Shown: positions 17,179 to 28,256, counted from the stretch's first letter. The stretch: DNA of 64,000 nucleotides from UBA6921 sp964532385 (GCA_964532385.1 CAZHHW010000004.1:1-64000), one strand, 5' to 3'. Notes: generated by a model not told the origin, from the letters alone. Translations and numbers: made by a program.

Positions 17179-17192
17179 AGACAGAACTGTCT
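17179..17192. promoter_or_regulatory. Probable TetR operator palindrome
   Basis: AGACAG-AA-CTGTCT is a perfect 14-bp inverted repeat 22 bp upstream of the DUF2798 start codon and followed by a further GTCTGT. Its place and form fit a TetR-family operator for the 16914-17156 operon. It also lies within the region upstream of tatD, so cross-effects are possible. Confidence 0.6.
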
Positions 17193-17332
17193 GTCTGTAT
17201 ATTCTTGGAATACGCCTTCAATGTCAAGGGCTCGATTAGTAATCTGCGCGTCGCCCTGTTTGCCGGCGTGGAAGTCATTGCTGTTCCACGGTATCGTTGC
17301 GGCGAAATTCTTAACTGCGGAATCCAAAACTC

Positions 17333-18148
17333 ATGCTCGTCGATTCACATTGTCATCTGGACATGCTTGATCTTGCGCCGTGGAATGGCGAGTTGCGCGG
17401 GGTGCTCGATGCCGCGGCGCAGCAGGACGTGACACATATGCTGTGCGTGTCGGTGACTCTGGAACGCTGGGTGCCGATGATGGAGATGATCCGGCCGCAC
17501 GCGAATGTGTACGCGTCGGTGGGCGTGCATCCGAACGAGCACGAGGGCCGTGATCCGGACGTCGATGAATTAGTGCGGCTCGCCGCGGATCCGAAAATTG
17601 TCGCGATCGGCGAGACCGGTTTGGATTATTTCCGCAGTGAAGGCGATCTGGAATGGCAGCGCGAACGTCTGCGCCGCCACATTGCGGCGGCGAAGCAAAC
17701 GCATAAGCCGTTAATCATCCACATGCGCGAAGCGACGGCGGATACTTTGTGCATTCTCGATGAAGAAAACGCGCGCGATGCGGGCGGCGTGATGCACTGC
17801 TTTGCCGAGGACTGGGCGGCCGCGCAACGCGCGCTGGATTTAGGTTTCTATATTTCATTCTCGGGCATCGTGACATTTAAAACCGCAAACACCTTGCGCG
17901 ATGTCGCTGCCAAAGTGCCGCTGGATCGAATGTTGGTCGAAACTGATTCGCCGTATCTCGCGCCGATTCCGCATCGCGGCCGGCCCAACTATCCGGGCTA
18001 TACGCGTCACGTGGCGGAAAAAATTGCCGAGGTGCGCGGCTGCACCTATGCAGAAATCGCCGCGCATTCCACGCGCAATTTTTTTGCATTATTTAAAAAT
18101 GCGCAGTGCGCCGATTTAAATCCCGTGGTTTCAGCCACCCCTCAATAA
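17333..18148 (+). CDS. TatD-family metal-dependent hydrolase (YcfH-like)
   Basis: The 271-residue product is a TatD/YcfH-family TIM-barrel deoxyribonuclease. Metal-site motifs include DSHCHLD at the N-terminus, GETGLDYF near residue 97, KPLIIHMREA, MHCFAEDW and LVETDSPYLAP. In related genomes this gene directly follows pilZ; here the TetR operon on the opposite strand separates them. Suggested roles are DNA repair or quality control. The exact paralogue name (ycfH or tatD) cannot be settled by eye. Confidence 0.9.
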   Translation: MLVDSHCHLDMLDLAPWNGELRGVLDAAAQQDVTHMLCVSVTLERWVPMMEMIRPHANVYASVGVHPNEHEGRDPDVDELVRLAADPKIVAIGETGLDYFRSEGDLEWQRERLRRHIAAAKQTHKPLIIHMREATADTLCILDEENARDAGGVMHCFAEDWAAAQRALDLGFYISFSGIVTFKTANTLRDVAAKVPLDRMLVETDSPYLAPIPHRGRPNYPGYTRHVAEKIAEVRGCTYAEIAAHSTRNFFALFKNAQCADLNPVVSATPQ

Positions 18149-18218
18149 ATAAAAGCGCAAGAATCGGGTGGTGGTCATCACCGCGCTTTTGGATACTGGC
18201 CTTCTTTGCAAAGGCGGA

Positions 18219-19085
18219 ATGCGCATGCGTGACAACTCATTTGACGATAACGGCAAGCATTATGCGGTTGTCGCGCGCGCCATCGAATACATTCGCAGCC
18301 AGGCTTATCGGCAACCCGCGCTAAGCGACATTGCCGCCGCGGTGAATATGAGCGAGTTTCATCTGCAACGCGTGTTCACGGAATGGGCCGGCGTGTCACC
18401 CAAGCGTTTTTTGCAATATGTCACCAAGGAGCACGCGCGGCAGGCGCTGTGCGCATCGGCGGATATTCTCGGCACCGCGCTCGCAGCGGGCTTGTCCGGC
18501 CCAAGCCGCCTGCATGACTTGATGATTTCGTGCGAAGCGATGACGCCGGGAGAAATCAAGACCCAGGGCGCAGGTGTCAGCATCGGTTTCGGCAACGCGC
18601 CTACACCGTTTGGCGCAGCACTGCTGGGCTGGACGGCGCGGGGCGTTTGCTACTTTGAGTTCCATGACGGCGAAACCGGAATCAAACAACGTGCTTTGCA
18701 AGCGCACTGGCCCGCCGCGAGGCTGGTCCAAGACGATGCGCACGCGGCATGCTTGAGCGCGCAGATATTTCCATCGGTGCCGCAACCCGGAAAATTACAT
18801 CTGGTGCTGCGCGGTACGAATTTTCAGCTCAAAGTGTGGGAGGCGCTGTTGCGAATCGCTCCCGCGCAGAGGGTATCCTACGGCCAGCTTGCGGCCATGC
18901 TTGATGCGCCCGCGGCGCAGCGTGCCGTGGGCTCCGCGCTCGCTGCCAATACCCTGGGCTATTTGATTCCCTGTCATCGCGTGATTCGCGCCAGCGGCGA
19001 GACCGGACAATACCGCTGGGGCAGCCCTCGCAAAGCGGCGATACTGGCCTGGGAAGCGGCGCGGAAATCTTCCGCCGATGCATGA
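18219..19085 (+). CDS. Ada-like protein: AraC-type HTH plus O6-methylguanine-DNA methyltransferase
   Basis: The product of about 288 residues joins an AraC-type DNA-binding region (SDIAAAVNMSEFHLQRVFTEW, residues about 30-110) to a C-terminal suicide methyltransferase with the active site IPCHRVI and the QRAVGSALAANTLG helix. It should remove methyl groups from O6-methylguanine onto the cysteine. It lacks the N-terminal zinc domain of full Ada that senses methyl phosphotriesters, so it may repair without acting as a methylation-triggered activator. Start ATGs at 18219 and 18225 are both possible after an AAGGCGGA site. Confidence 0.88.
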   Translation: MRMRDNSFDDNGKHYAVVARAIEYIRSQAYRQPALSDIAAAVNMSEFHLQRVFTEWAGVSPKRFLQYVTKEHARQALCASADILGTALAAGLSGPSRLHDLMISCEAMTPGEIKTQGAGVSIGFGNAPTPFGAALLGWTARGVCYFEFHDGETGIKQRALQAHWPAARLVQDDAHAACLSAQIFPSVPQPGKLHLVLRGTNFQLKVWEALLRIAPAQRVSYGQLAAMLDAPAAQRAVGSALAANTLGYLIPCHRVIRASGETGQYRWGSPRKAAILAWEAARKSSADA

Positions 19086-19254
19086 CTTGCATCCATAACT
19101 TTTCGGCAACATGTTAATAATTGCGGCATTCAAATGCTCCGGCGCGTCCCGGCGCATAGACACTGCCAAACGCCATACAGTAGAATAGCGCCGCTTTCGA
19201 GGACTCTGGATTTCGTTTCTTGAAGGTCACCAGAATCATAAAATTAGTGTAGGC

Positions 19255-19332
19255 ATGAGGTGCTCATGGCCCCACAATCGGGATGCGTCTTCCGTACACA
19301 CGAGACCATCCCTTTTTTGTATGCAAAGTTAA
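19255..19332 (+). CDS. Possible 25-codon leader peptide before carA
   Basis: An ATG at 19255 opens a 25-codon frame that runs through the intrinsic terminator hairpin and stops with TAA at 19330, inside the carA ribosome site region. A leader frame crossing a terminator and ending just before the first gene is the layout of pyrBI-type attenuation, where a close-following ribosome stops the hairpin from forming. The ribosome site before it is weak, so expression is uncertain. Confidence 0.35.
   Translation: MRCSWPHNRDASSVHTRPSLFCMQS
19280..19318 (+). terminator. Intrinsic terminator / possible attenuator in the carA leader
   Basis: GGGATG (19280-19285) pairs with CATCCC (19307-19312), and GTCT (19287-19290) pairs with AGAC (19303-19306). 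One C is bulged and the loop is 12 bases. Six T residues follow directly. It lies 25 bp before the carA start and 195 bp after the preceding gene, so it could be either a read-through barrier or an attenuator of carAB. Confidence 0.65.
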
Positions 19333-19342
19333 GGAGAAGGCA

Positions 19343-20482
19343 TTGCGCAGACCGGCTCTTTTAGCACTGGAAGACGGCAGTGTGTTCTGGGGCGAATCCA
19401 TCGGTGTGGATGGCCAGACGGTGGGCGAGGTTGTTTTCAATACGGCGATGACCGGGTATCAGGAAATCCTGACCGATCCTTCGTACACCAAACAGATTGT
19501 CACGCTGACTTATCCGCACATCGGCAATACCGGCACCAACAATGAAGACGAAGAAGCCCGCGGCATACAAGCCGCCGGACTGGTGATTCGCGATTTGCCG
19601 CTGCTGGCTTATAGCTGGCGTAAACAAAAAAATCTCGATCAATATTTACGCGACAATAAAACCGTGGCGATCGCCAACATCGATACGCGTCGCCTCACGC
19701 GCATTTTACGCGACAAGGGTGCGCAAAACGGTTGCATCATGGCGGGCGACGGCACCATCGACGAGCGCCGCGCGCTGGATGCGGCACGCTCCTTCCCCGG
19801 TCTTAAAGGCATGGATTTGGCGAAGGTTGTCAGTGTCACGAAGAGCTACGAGTGGATCGAAGGGAACTGGGAGTTAGGCAGCGGGCATAAAAAGCCCGCT
19901 GCTGATGCATTGCGTTACCACGTGGTTGCCTATGATTACGGCATCAAGCGTAATATTTTACGCATGCTGGTGGAGCGCGGCTGCCGCGTCACCGTCGTGC
20001 CGGCGCAGACCTCGGCGCGCGAGGCGCTCGCCATGAAGCCGCACGGGGTGTTCTTGTCGAATGGCCCGGGCGATCCGGAGCCGTGCAGTTATGCCGTCAA
20101 TGCGATCCGCGATATTGTCGACACCGGCATGCCGGTATTCGGTATCTGTCTGGGGCACCAGTTGTTGTCATTAGCCAGCGGTGCCAAAACCATCAAAATG
20201 AAATTCGGCCACCATGGTGCGAATCATCCGGTGCAAGATCTGGTGACCAAACGCGTAATGATCACCAGCCAGAACCACGGTTTCGCGGTTGACGAAGCCA
20301 CGTTGCCGAAAAATTTAATCCCGACGCATCGTTCGCTGTTTGATAATTCATTGCAAGGTGTGCGGCGTCTTGATCAACCTGCGTTCAGTTTTCAGGGTCA
20401 TCCCGAAGCGAGTCCTGGCCCGCACGACATCGGGTCGCTGTTCGATTGCTTTATAAAAGACATCAAAAACCTCCATGCCTAA
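19343..20482 (+). CDS. carA: Carbamoyl-phosphate synthase small subunit
   Basis: CarA hydrolyses glutamine and channels ammonia to CarB for carbamoyl phosphate, the precursor of pyrimidines and arginine. The 379-residue product has the N-terminal domain (ALLALEDGSVFWGESIG) and a class I amidotransferase domain with VFGICLGHQL carrying the nucleophilic cysteine and the later FQGHPEASPGPHD. I chose the TTG at 19343 because it follows AAGGAGAAGG and gives the usual N-terminus. Its end overlaps carB by 8 bp. A terminator hairpin in the leader suggests attenuation control. Confidence 0.93.
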   Translation: MRRPALLALEDGSVFWGESIGVDGQTVGEVVFNTAMTGYQEILTDPSYTKQIVTLTYPHIGNTGTNNEDEEARGIQAAGLVIRDLPLLAYSWRKQKNLDQYLRDNKTVAIANIDTRRLTRILRDKGAQNGCIMAGDGTIDERRALDAARSFPGLKGMDLAKVVSVTKSYEWIEGNWELGSGHKKPAADALRYHVVAYDYGIKRNILRMLVERGCRVTVVPAQTSAREALAMKPHGVFLSNGPGDPEPCSYAVNAIRDIVDTGMPVFGICLGHQLLSLASGAKTIKMKFGHHGANHPVQDLVTKRVMITSQNHGFAVDEATLPKNLIPTHRSLFDNSLQGVRRLDQPAFSFQGHPEASPGPHDIGSLFDCFIKDIKNLHA

Positions 20483-23400
20483 ACGTACCGACATAAAAAG
20501 CGTCATGATCATCGGCGCCGGGCCCATCATCATCGGCCAGGCGTGCGAGTTCGATTACTCCGGCGCGCAAGCCTGCAAAGCGCTCAAGGAAGAAGGCTAT
20601 CGCGTGATTCTGGTGAACTCGAATCCCGCCACCATCATGACCGATCCCGGCATGGCGGACGCGACCTACATCGAGCCGATCACGTGGCAGACGCTGGAAC
20701 GCATTATCGAACGCGAGCGTCCCGATGCGCTGCTGCCCACCATGGGCGGACAAACCGCGCTTAATACCGCGCTCGACTTGGCACGCGAAGGCGTGCTGGA
20801 AAAATTTAAGGTCGAGTTGATCGGCGCATCGCGCGAAGCCATCGACAAGGCCGAAGACCGCGAACTGTTCCGCCGCGCCATGCGCAGCATCGGACTGGAT
20901 GTGCCGCGCTCGGCGGTGGCGCATTCGATGGAAGAAGCGCAGCAAGTGCAGGCGCAAATCGGTTTTCCCACGGTGATCCGCCCGTCGTTCACAATGGGCG
21001 GCAGCGGCGGCGGCATTGCTTACAACAGAGAAGAGTTCGAAGAGATCGTGGAGCGCGGTCTTGACCTTTCACCCACAAGCGAAGTGCTGGTCGAAGAATG
21101 CTTGAGCGGCTGGAAAGAATTCGAGATGGAAGTGGTGCGCGACCGCAAGGACAACTGCATCATCGTGTGCTCGATCGAGAATTTCGACCCGATGGGCGTG
21201 CACACCGGCGACTCGATTACGGTCGCGCCCGCGCAGACACTCACCGACAAGGAATACCAGATCCTGCGCGACGCATCGCTGCGGGTGCTGCGCGAAATCG
21301 GTGTGGACACCGGCGGCTCCAACGTGCAGTTCGGCATCAATCCGAAAGACGGGCGCATGGTGGTCATCGAGATGAATCCGCGTGTGTCGCGTTCATCGGC
21401 GCTCGCGTCCAAAGCCACCGGTTTTCCGATTGCGAAAGTGGCAGCCAAGCTGGCCGTGGGTTACACGCTGGATGAGCTGAAAAACGACATCACCGGTGGC
21501 GCGACACCGGCTTCGTTCGAACCGTCCATCGATTACGTGGTGACAAAAATACCGCGCTTCGCCTTCGAGAAATTCCCGCGTGCCGATGCGCGCCTCACCA
21601 CTCAGATGAAATCGGTGGGTGAAGTCATGGCCATCGGCCGCACCTTCCAGGAATCGCTGCAAAAAGCGCTGCGTGGTTTGGAAATCGGCGTGGATGGATT
21701 AAACGAAAAAGCAAATTTGGACGCTGACGGCGCGCTCGACAAAATTTCCAAGGAGCTGCGTGAACCCGGTCCCGAGCGGATTTTCTTTTTGGCGGACGCG
21801 TTTCGCACCGGTATGACGCTCGACGCGGCTTACGAACTCACGCATATCGATCCGTGGTTCCTGGTCCAGGTGCAAGACATCGTACAAAACGAGGAACAGA
21901 TCCGGCGCCGCAAGCTGGAGCAGTTGGATGCGCGCACACTGCGCGGCCTCAAGCGCAAAGGTTTTTCCGATCAACGCCTGGCGGCGCTGTTAAATGTCAA
22001 GGAACAGGACGTGCGCGCGCGCCGCCACAGTCTCAACGTGCGTCCGGTGTACAAGCGCGTTGACTCGTGTGCGGCGGAATTCACTGCCAGCACCGCATAC
22101 ATGTATTCCACCTACGAAGAAGAATGCGAAGCGCAACCGAGCAAGCGCGACAAAATCATTGTGCTGGGCGGCGGACCCAATCGCATCGGACAAGGCATTG
22201 AGTTCGATTACTGTTGCGTGCATGCCGCATTTGCGCTGCGCGAAGATGGTTACGAGACCATCATGGTGAACTGCAATCCGGAAACCGTCTCGACCGATTA
22301 CGACACCTCGGACCGTTTGTATTTCGAACCGTTGACGCTGGAAGATGTTCTGGAAATCGTGCATCTGGAAAAACCCAAGGGCGTGATCGTGCAATACGGT
22401 GGGCAGACGCCGTTGAAGCTGGCGCGCGCGCTGGAAGCCGCCGGTGTGCCGATCATCGGCACTTCACCCGATGCGATCGACGTGGCTGAAGACCGCGAGC
22501 GCTTCCAGAAGCTGATCGAGAAACTGGGTCTGTTGCAACCGCCCAACCGCACCGCGCGCACCATCGACGAAGCGGTGAAAGGGGCGATGGATATCGGTTA
22601 TCCGCTGGTGGTGCGGCCCAGTTATGTGTTGGGCGGACGCGCGATGGAAATTGTCTACAACGAAGACGAGCTGCGCCGCTACATGACCGAAGCGGTGAGC
22701 GTGTCCAACGATTCGCCGGTGTTGCTGGATCGCTTCCTCGACGATGCGATCGAAGTCGATGTCGATGCGTTATGCGACGGCCATGAGGTCGTGATCGGCG
22801 GCATCATGCAGCACATCGAGCAAGCCGGAGTGCATTCCGGTGATTCGGCCTGTTCGCTGCCGCCGTATGATTTGCCGGCCGCCTTGCAACAGCAGTTGCG
22901 CGAGCAAACGGTGAAGCTCGCCAAAGGTTTGAAAGTGGTCGGGTTGATGAATATCCAGTTCGCGATTCAGTCTGGGCGCGTGTATGTGCTGGAAGTCAAT
23001 CCGCGCGCGTCGCGCACCGTGCCGTTTGTGTCCAAGGCCACCGGTGTGCCGCTGGCCAAAGTCGCCGCGCGCTGCATGGCGGGCAAAAGTTTAAAAACCC
23101 AGGGCGTGCGGCGTGAAGTTATCCCGGCCTATTATTCCGTGAAAGAAGCGGTTTTCCCGTTTAACAAGTTCCAGGGGGTGGACCCGATCCTGGGACCGGA
23201 AATGAAATCCACCGGTGAAGTGATGGGGGTGGGTCGCAGCTTCGCGGAAGCTTATTTCAAAGCACAGCTTGCGGCGGGCGTGAAAATCAAACGCGGCGGA
23301 CGGGCGTTCGTCAGCGTGCGTAATGCCGACAAAAAAGGCGTTGCGGCGGTGGCTAAACAACTCGTCGAAATCGGTTTCGAAATTGTCGCGACCCGAGGTA

Positions 23401-23696
23401 CGGCGAAGGTGCTGGTTGAAGCCGGCATCCCGCACGAAATTGTCAACAAGGTGCAGGAAGGCCGTCCGCATATTGTCGATCTGCTCAAGAACGGCCAGAT
23501 TGATTTCATCGTTAACACCACCGAAGGCAAGCAGGCGACCGCCGATTCGTCGGCGATCCGCCGCGAAGCGCTCGCGCACAAGATTACTTACACCACCACG
23601 CTTGCCGGGGCCAAGGCCACCGCGATGGCGATGGCCGCGCCCGATGTTTCGAGCGTCAATCGCTTGCAAGACCTACACAAGGAAGTCATGGGATGA
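20475..23696 (+). CDS. carB: Carbamoyl-phosphate synthase large subunit
   Basis: CarB makes carbamoyl phosphate from bicarbonate, ammonia and two ATP. The 1073-residue product matches the family length and shows two homologous ATP-grasp halves. The first starts with KSVMIIGAGPIIIGQACEFDYSG and has FTMGGSGGG; the second starts with KIIVLGGGPNRIGQGIEFDYC. A C-terminal allosteric MGS-like domain follows (about residues 935-1070). The ATG overlaps the carA stop, and the gene overlaps greA by 4 bp (ATGA), so the three are translationally coupled. Confidence 0.96.
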   Translation: MPKRTDIKSVMIIGAGPIIIGQACEFDYSGAQACKALKEEGYRVILVNSNPATIMTDPGMADATYIEPITWQTLERIIERERPDALLPTMGGQTALNTALDLAREGVLEKFKVELIGASREAIDKAEDRELFRRAMRSIGLDVPRSAVAHSMEEAQQVQAQIGFPTVIRPSFTMGGSGGGIAYNREEFEEIVERGLDLSPTSEVLVEECLSGWKEFEMEVVRDRKDNCIIVCSIENFDPMGVHTGDSITVAPAQTLTDKEYQILRDASLRVLREIGVDTGGSNVQFGINPKDGRMVVIEMNPRVSRSSALASKATGFPIAKVAAKLAVGYTLDELKNDITGGATPASFEPSIDYVVTKIPRFAFEKFPRADARLTTQMKSVGEVMAIGRTFQESLQKALRGLEIGVDGLNEKANLDADGALDKISKELREPGPERIFFLADAFRTGMTLDAAYELTHIDPWFLVQVQDIVQNEEQIRRRKLEQLDARTLRGLKRKGFSDQRLAALLNVKEQDVRARRHSLNVRPVYKRVDSCAAEFTASTAYMYSTYEEECEAQPSKRDKIIVLGGGPNRIGQGIEFDYCCVHAAFALREDGYETIMVNCNPETVSTDYDTSDRLYFEPLTLEDVLEIVHLEKPKGVIVQYGGQTPLKLARALEAAGVPIIGTSPDAIDVAEDRERFQKLIEKLGLLQPPNRTARTIDEAVKGAMDIGYPLVVRPSYVLGGRAMEIVYNEDELRRYMTEAVSVSNDSPVLLDRFLDDAIEVDVDALCDGHEVVIGGIMQHIEQAGVHSGDSACSLPPYDLPAALQQQLREQTVKLAKGLKVVGLMNIQFAIQSGRVYVLEVNPRASRTVPFVSKATGVPLAKVAARCMAGKSLKTQGVRREVIPAYYSVKEAVFPFNKFQGVDPILGPEMKSTGEVMGVGRSFAEAYFKAQLAAGVKIKRGGRAFVSVRNADKKGVAAVAKQLVEIGFEIVATRGTAKVLVEAGIPHEIVNKVQEGRPHIVDLLKNGQIDFIVNTTEGKQATADSSAIRREALAHKITYTTTLAGAKATAMAMAAPDVSSVNRLQDLHKEVMG

Positions 23697-24169
23697 GTAA
23701 AGTTCCGTTAACCAGCCGCGGCGCGGAAAAACTGCGCGACGAGTTGCAGCAGCTCAAAAGCGTGAAACGCCCCGCCGTGATCAAAGCGATTGCGGAAGCG
23801 CGCGCGCATGGCGATTTGAAAGAAAATGCCGAGTATCACGCAGCGCGCGAGCAACAAAGTTTCATCGAGGGCCGCATCAACGACATTGAAGGCAAGCTGT
23901 CGAATGCGCAGGTCATCGACGTGACGCTGATGGCGCCCACTGGTAAAGTGGTGTTCGGTGCCACGGTGGAATTATCCGATGAAGACAGCGGCAAGCAGGT
24001 CACTTATCAGATCGTGGGTGAAGACGAAGCCGATATTAAAGCCAACCGGATTTCTATCACGTCGCCGATTGCGCGCGCTTTGATCGGCAAGGAAGAGGGC
24101 GACACCGCCGAAGTCAAAGCGCCGGGCGGTCTTAAAACTTATGAAATCCTCGCTGTGAAATATATTTGA
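23693..24169 (+). CDS. greA: Transcription elongation factor GreA
   Basis: GreA enters the secondary channel of RNA polymerase and stimulates cleavage of back-tracked RNA. The 158-residue product has an N-terminal coiled coil with the tip motif (HGDLKENAEYHAAREQQ) holding the acidic residues, and a C-terminal globular domain ending with KVKAPGGLKTYEIL-like sequence. Its length equals that of E. coli GreA. The ATG overlaps the end of carB. The carAB-greA order is conserved in many Gammaproteobacteria. Confidence 0.95.
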   Translation: MSKVPLTSRGAEKLRDELQQLKSVKRPAVIKAIAEARAHGDLKENAEYHAAREQQSFIEGRINDIEGKLSNAQVIDVTLMAPTGKVVFGATVELSDEDSGKQVTYQIVGEDEADIKANRISITSPIARALIGKEEGDTAEVKAPGGLKTYEILAVKYI

Positions 24170-24173
24170 TCTC

Positions 24174-24536
24174 ATGAAGCTAACCTTGATACCGCTTGTG
24201 GCCTGTATCGCGCTGAGCATTGCCGGTGGCGGTTGCGCTTCGAGCCGGTCGCATAAGTCAGTTAAGGCGGCGGGTTCCGGGCAAGATGAAAAAGCGGTAT
24301 TACAGGAATGTCAGCGGGTTTCAAACGAGGCGATGCGATTGCGTAATGGCGCTGTCAGCGCATTCAATTCGGGCCGTCGCGATGCGGCTTTGATATTGTT
24401 TGACCAAAGCATCGATTCTTTACGGCAAATTACGAGCGGTGCGGCGCATTGCGATGCCGATGCCGTGACGGCCGCTTATGAGCAACTGGACAAAATCACG
24501 CGTGAGCGCGAAGAAACCAGCCGGCTAACGCGTTAG
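24174..24536 (+). CDS. Hypothetical exported (possibly lipo-) protein
   Basis: I do not recognise this 120-residue protein. It has an N-terminal hydrophobic signal followed by GGGCASS, a weak lipobox because the -3 position is Gly rather than Leu. The rest is a short helical region rich in charged residues with a single later cysteine, in a pattern that could resemble a TPR-like hairpin. It starts 4 bp after greA, so it is probably in the carAB-greA operon. No function can be assigned. Confidence 0.6.
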   Translation: MKLTLIPLVACIALSIAGGGCASSRSHKSVKAAGSGQDEKAVLQECQRVSNEAMRLRNGAVSAFNSGRRDAALILFDQSIDSLRQITSGAAHCDADAVTAAYEQLDKITREREETSRLTR

Positions 24537-24572
24537 TTCAGATTTCCAATTCCAATCATTAGAGTGTTCAAG

Positions 24573-25034
24573 ATGCGGTTTATCCAAGCCACCGAACGCG
24601 TATTACTGACGGCCTGGGCAGGTGGGTTGTGGGCGATTGGCTACGTAGCCGCACCGGTATTGTTTAAGGTGCTGGATGACCGCCGCATGGCCGGCGAACT
24701 CGCGGGCCACATGTTTAAAATCATCGCGATTACCGGATTAGTGTGCGGTGCGGTGTTGCTTGCCGCCGCAATTCAACGGCACGGCGCCAGGTGGATGCAT
24801 TCGTGGCGCGTCTGGACGCTCGTGGCCATGCTGGTTCTGGTCGCTATCGGTTTGTTCGTGCTGCAACCGATGATTCAGGAAGTGAAGGCGCAGGGGTTGG
24901 TCGAAGGCAGCGAACAGATCCGCCGTTTTGGGTTATTGCATGGGATCTCGTCAGTTCTGTATTTGCTCACGAGCGTGGGCGGACTCGTGTTGGTGGCTTG
25001 CGGGCTGGTTCCGCGCGGCGCGGCTTCGACATAG
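24573..25034 (+). CDS. DUF4149-domain integral membrane protein
   Basis: The product of about 153 residues has four predicted membrane helices with the DUF4149 pattern (LLTAWAGGLWAIGYVAAPVLFKVL at its start and LLHGISSVLYLL near the end). Its function is unknown. Genes of this family are regularly found beside yhbY, as here. Its 3' end overlaps the convergent yhbY gene by 68 bp. I preferred the ATG at 24573 to the GTG at 24564. Confidence 0.75.
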   Translation: MRFIQATERVLLTAWAGGLWAIGYVAAPVLFKVLDDRRMAGELAGHMFKIIAITGLVCGAVLLAAAIQRHGARWMHSWRVWTLVAMLVLVAIGLFVLQPMIQEVKAQGLVEGSEQIRRFGLLHGISSVLYLLTSVGGLVLVACGLVPRGAAST

Positions 25035-25335
25035 CTTTGATTTTGGGTTGCGGTTTTTTGGCTGCTTGGGGTGCCTTGCGGTATAACACCGCGATGCGGC
25101 CGATGACTTGCACCAACTGGGCGGCAGATTGTGTGGTCACTGCTTCAATCGCGGCGCGGCGAGCTTCGCGATCTTCTCCTGGGATTTTGATTTTGATCAG
25201 TTCGTGGTGGTCCAGCGCGATGTTCAGCTCAGCGAGCACGGCTTCAGTGACTCCGGCTTTGCCAATGAGCACAATAGGTTTGAGTTTGTGGGCCGCCGCA
25301 CGCAGCGCGCGTGTGTCATTTTCCGGTAAGCTCAT
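24967..25335 (-). CDS. yhbY: YhbY-type CRM-domain RNA-binding protein
   Basis: YhbY binds pre-50S ribosomal subunits through a CRM domain. The 122-residue product has the family core (HKLKPIVLIGKAGVTEAVL with the GKAG loop, then DHHELIKIKIPGEDREAR and the VQVIGRIAVLYRKA end). About 25 basic residues are added at the C-terminus, encoded in the part that overlaps the DUF4149 gene in antisense. It is read away from rlmE, the common divergent layout of yhbY and rlmE-ftsH. Confidence 0.88.
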   Translation of the reverse strand: MSLPENDTRALRAAAHKLKPIVLIGKAGVTEAVLAELNIALDHHELIKIKIPGEDREARRAAIEAVTTQSAAQLVQVIGRIAVLYRKAPQAAKKPQPKIKAMSKPRRAEPARKPPTRVRPRS

Positions 25336-25352
25336 TGATGTTCGTGACTCGT

Positions 25353-25640
25353 ATGAATAAAAGGGCGCGTAGTGTAACCCGGTCAGGAAAATATTTCGCG
25401 GTGGCGGCGAGTCCGTTTAATGCCGTGAAACTGGCGCTGGGTGTCATTATTCTTGTGGGAGGATTGTTGACCTTAGTCACGGGCAGGCTGGTTATGAATC
25501 CGCTGATGCAGGTTTTGCTGTTGGGAAGTTATGGCATGATTGCCGCTCTTTGGCTGATGATTAAAACTCGCCAGGTGGCGCGGCAGAATGCATTCGATTC
25601 CGCTAAGAAATCATCTGTTAACAGTGAGTTTGAAAAGTAA
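25353..25640 (+). CDS. Small membrane protein of unknown function
   Basis: The 95-residue product has a basic N-terminus and two predicted membrane helices (VKLALGVIILVGGLLTLVTG and a VLLLGSYGMIAALWLMI segment), with a charged C-terminus. I do not recognise its family. It ends 9 bp before rlmE and so likely shares a transcript with it. An upstream ATG at 25338 is also open, but it lies only 3 bp from the divergent yhbY start, so I chose 25353. Confidence 0.5.
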   Translation: MNKRARSVTRSGKYFAVAASPFNAVKLALGVIILVGGLLTLVTGRLVMNPLMQVLLLGSYGMIAALWLMIKTRQVARQNAFDSAKKSSVNSEFEK

Positions 25641-25649
25641 TACCCCATC

Positions 25650-26270
25650 ATGGCACGGACTAAAAGCAGCAGCCGCTGGCTAAAAGAACATTTCGACGAC
25701 CCGTATGTTAAGCGGGCGCAGAAAGAAGGTTACCGGTCGCGCGCGGTCTACAAATTGCAGGAACTTAACGAACGCGACCGGTTTCTAAAACCAGGTCTCT
25801 CGGTGGTGGATCTGGGGGCTGCGCCGGGTGGCTGGTCGCAGTACGCCGCCAAGATTCTTGGGAAGACTGGGCGCCTTGTGGCCATGGATATTTTGCCGAT
25901 GGAACCCATCAACGGCGTGCAGATGCTGCAAGGAGATTTTCGTGAACAGGCAGTACTGGATCAACTACTCATTTTGGTAGGTGCGGATAAAGTCGACTTG
26001 ATACTGTGCGATATGGCCCCCAACATGAGTGGTACAGACGTCATCGATCATCCCCGGGCCATGTACATGGCGGAACTGGCCATTGAGTTTACCCACCGGG
26101 TGCTGCGTACCGAAGGCGACCTGGTAATGAAATTATTTCAAGGCAGCGGAGTGGATGAATTCATGAAAGCGCTCCGTACCTCGTTTACCAAAGTCGTATT
26201 CCGTAAACCCAAGGCTTCACGCGCGCGTTCACCGGAATTGTATGTGCTGGCCAGAGGCTACAAGCTGTAG
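25650..26270 (+). CDS. rlmE: 23S rRNA (uridine-2552-2'-O)-methyltransferase RlmE
   Basis: RlmE (FtsJ/RrmJ) methylates the ribose of U2552 in 23S rRNA late in 50S assembly. The 206-residue product matches the family length and has SSSRWLKEHFDDPYVKRAQ at its start, the SAM-binding VVDLGAAPGGWSQYA, the MDILPME motif and the catalytic DMAPNMSGTDVIDH. The conserved K-D-K-E tetrad is consistent with these motifs. It lies directly before ftsH, as in most Gammaproteobacteria. Confidence 0.95.
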   Translation: MARTKSSSRWLKEHFDDPYVKRAQKEGYRSRAVYKLQELNERDRFLKPGLSVVDLGAAPGGWSQYAAKILGKTGRLVAMDILPMEPINGVQMLQGDFREQAVLDQLLILVGADKVDLILCDMAPNMSGTDVIDHPRAMYMAELAIEFTHRVLRTEGDLVMKLFQGSGVDEFMKALRTSFTKVVFRKPKASRARSPELYVLARGYKL

Positions 26271-26321
26271 TAAGTTTAAAGCCGCACTTTTTTATCACTA
26301 TTATTTGAGAGGCGATGGAAC

Positions 26322-28230
<1,909 letters not shown>

Positions 28231-28256
<26 letters not shown>

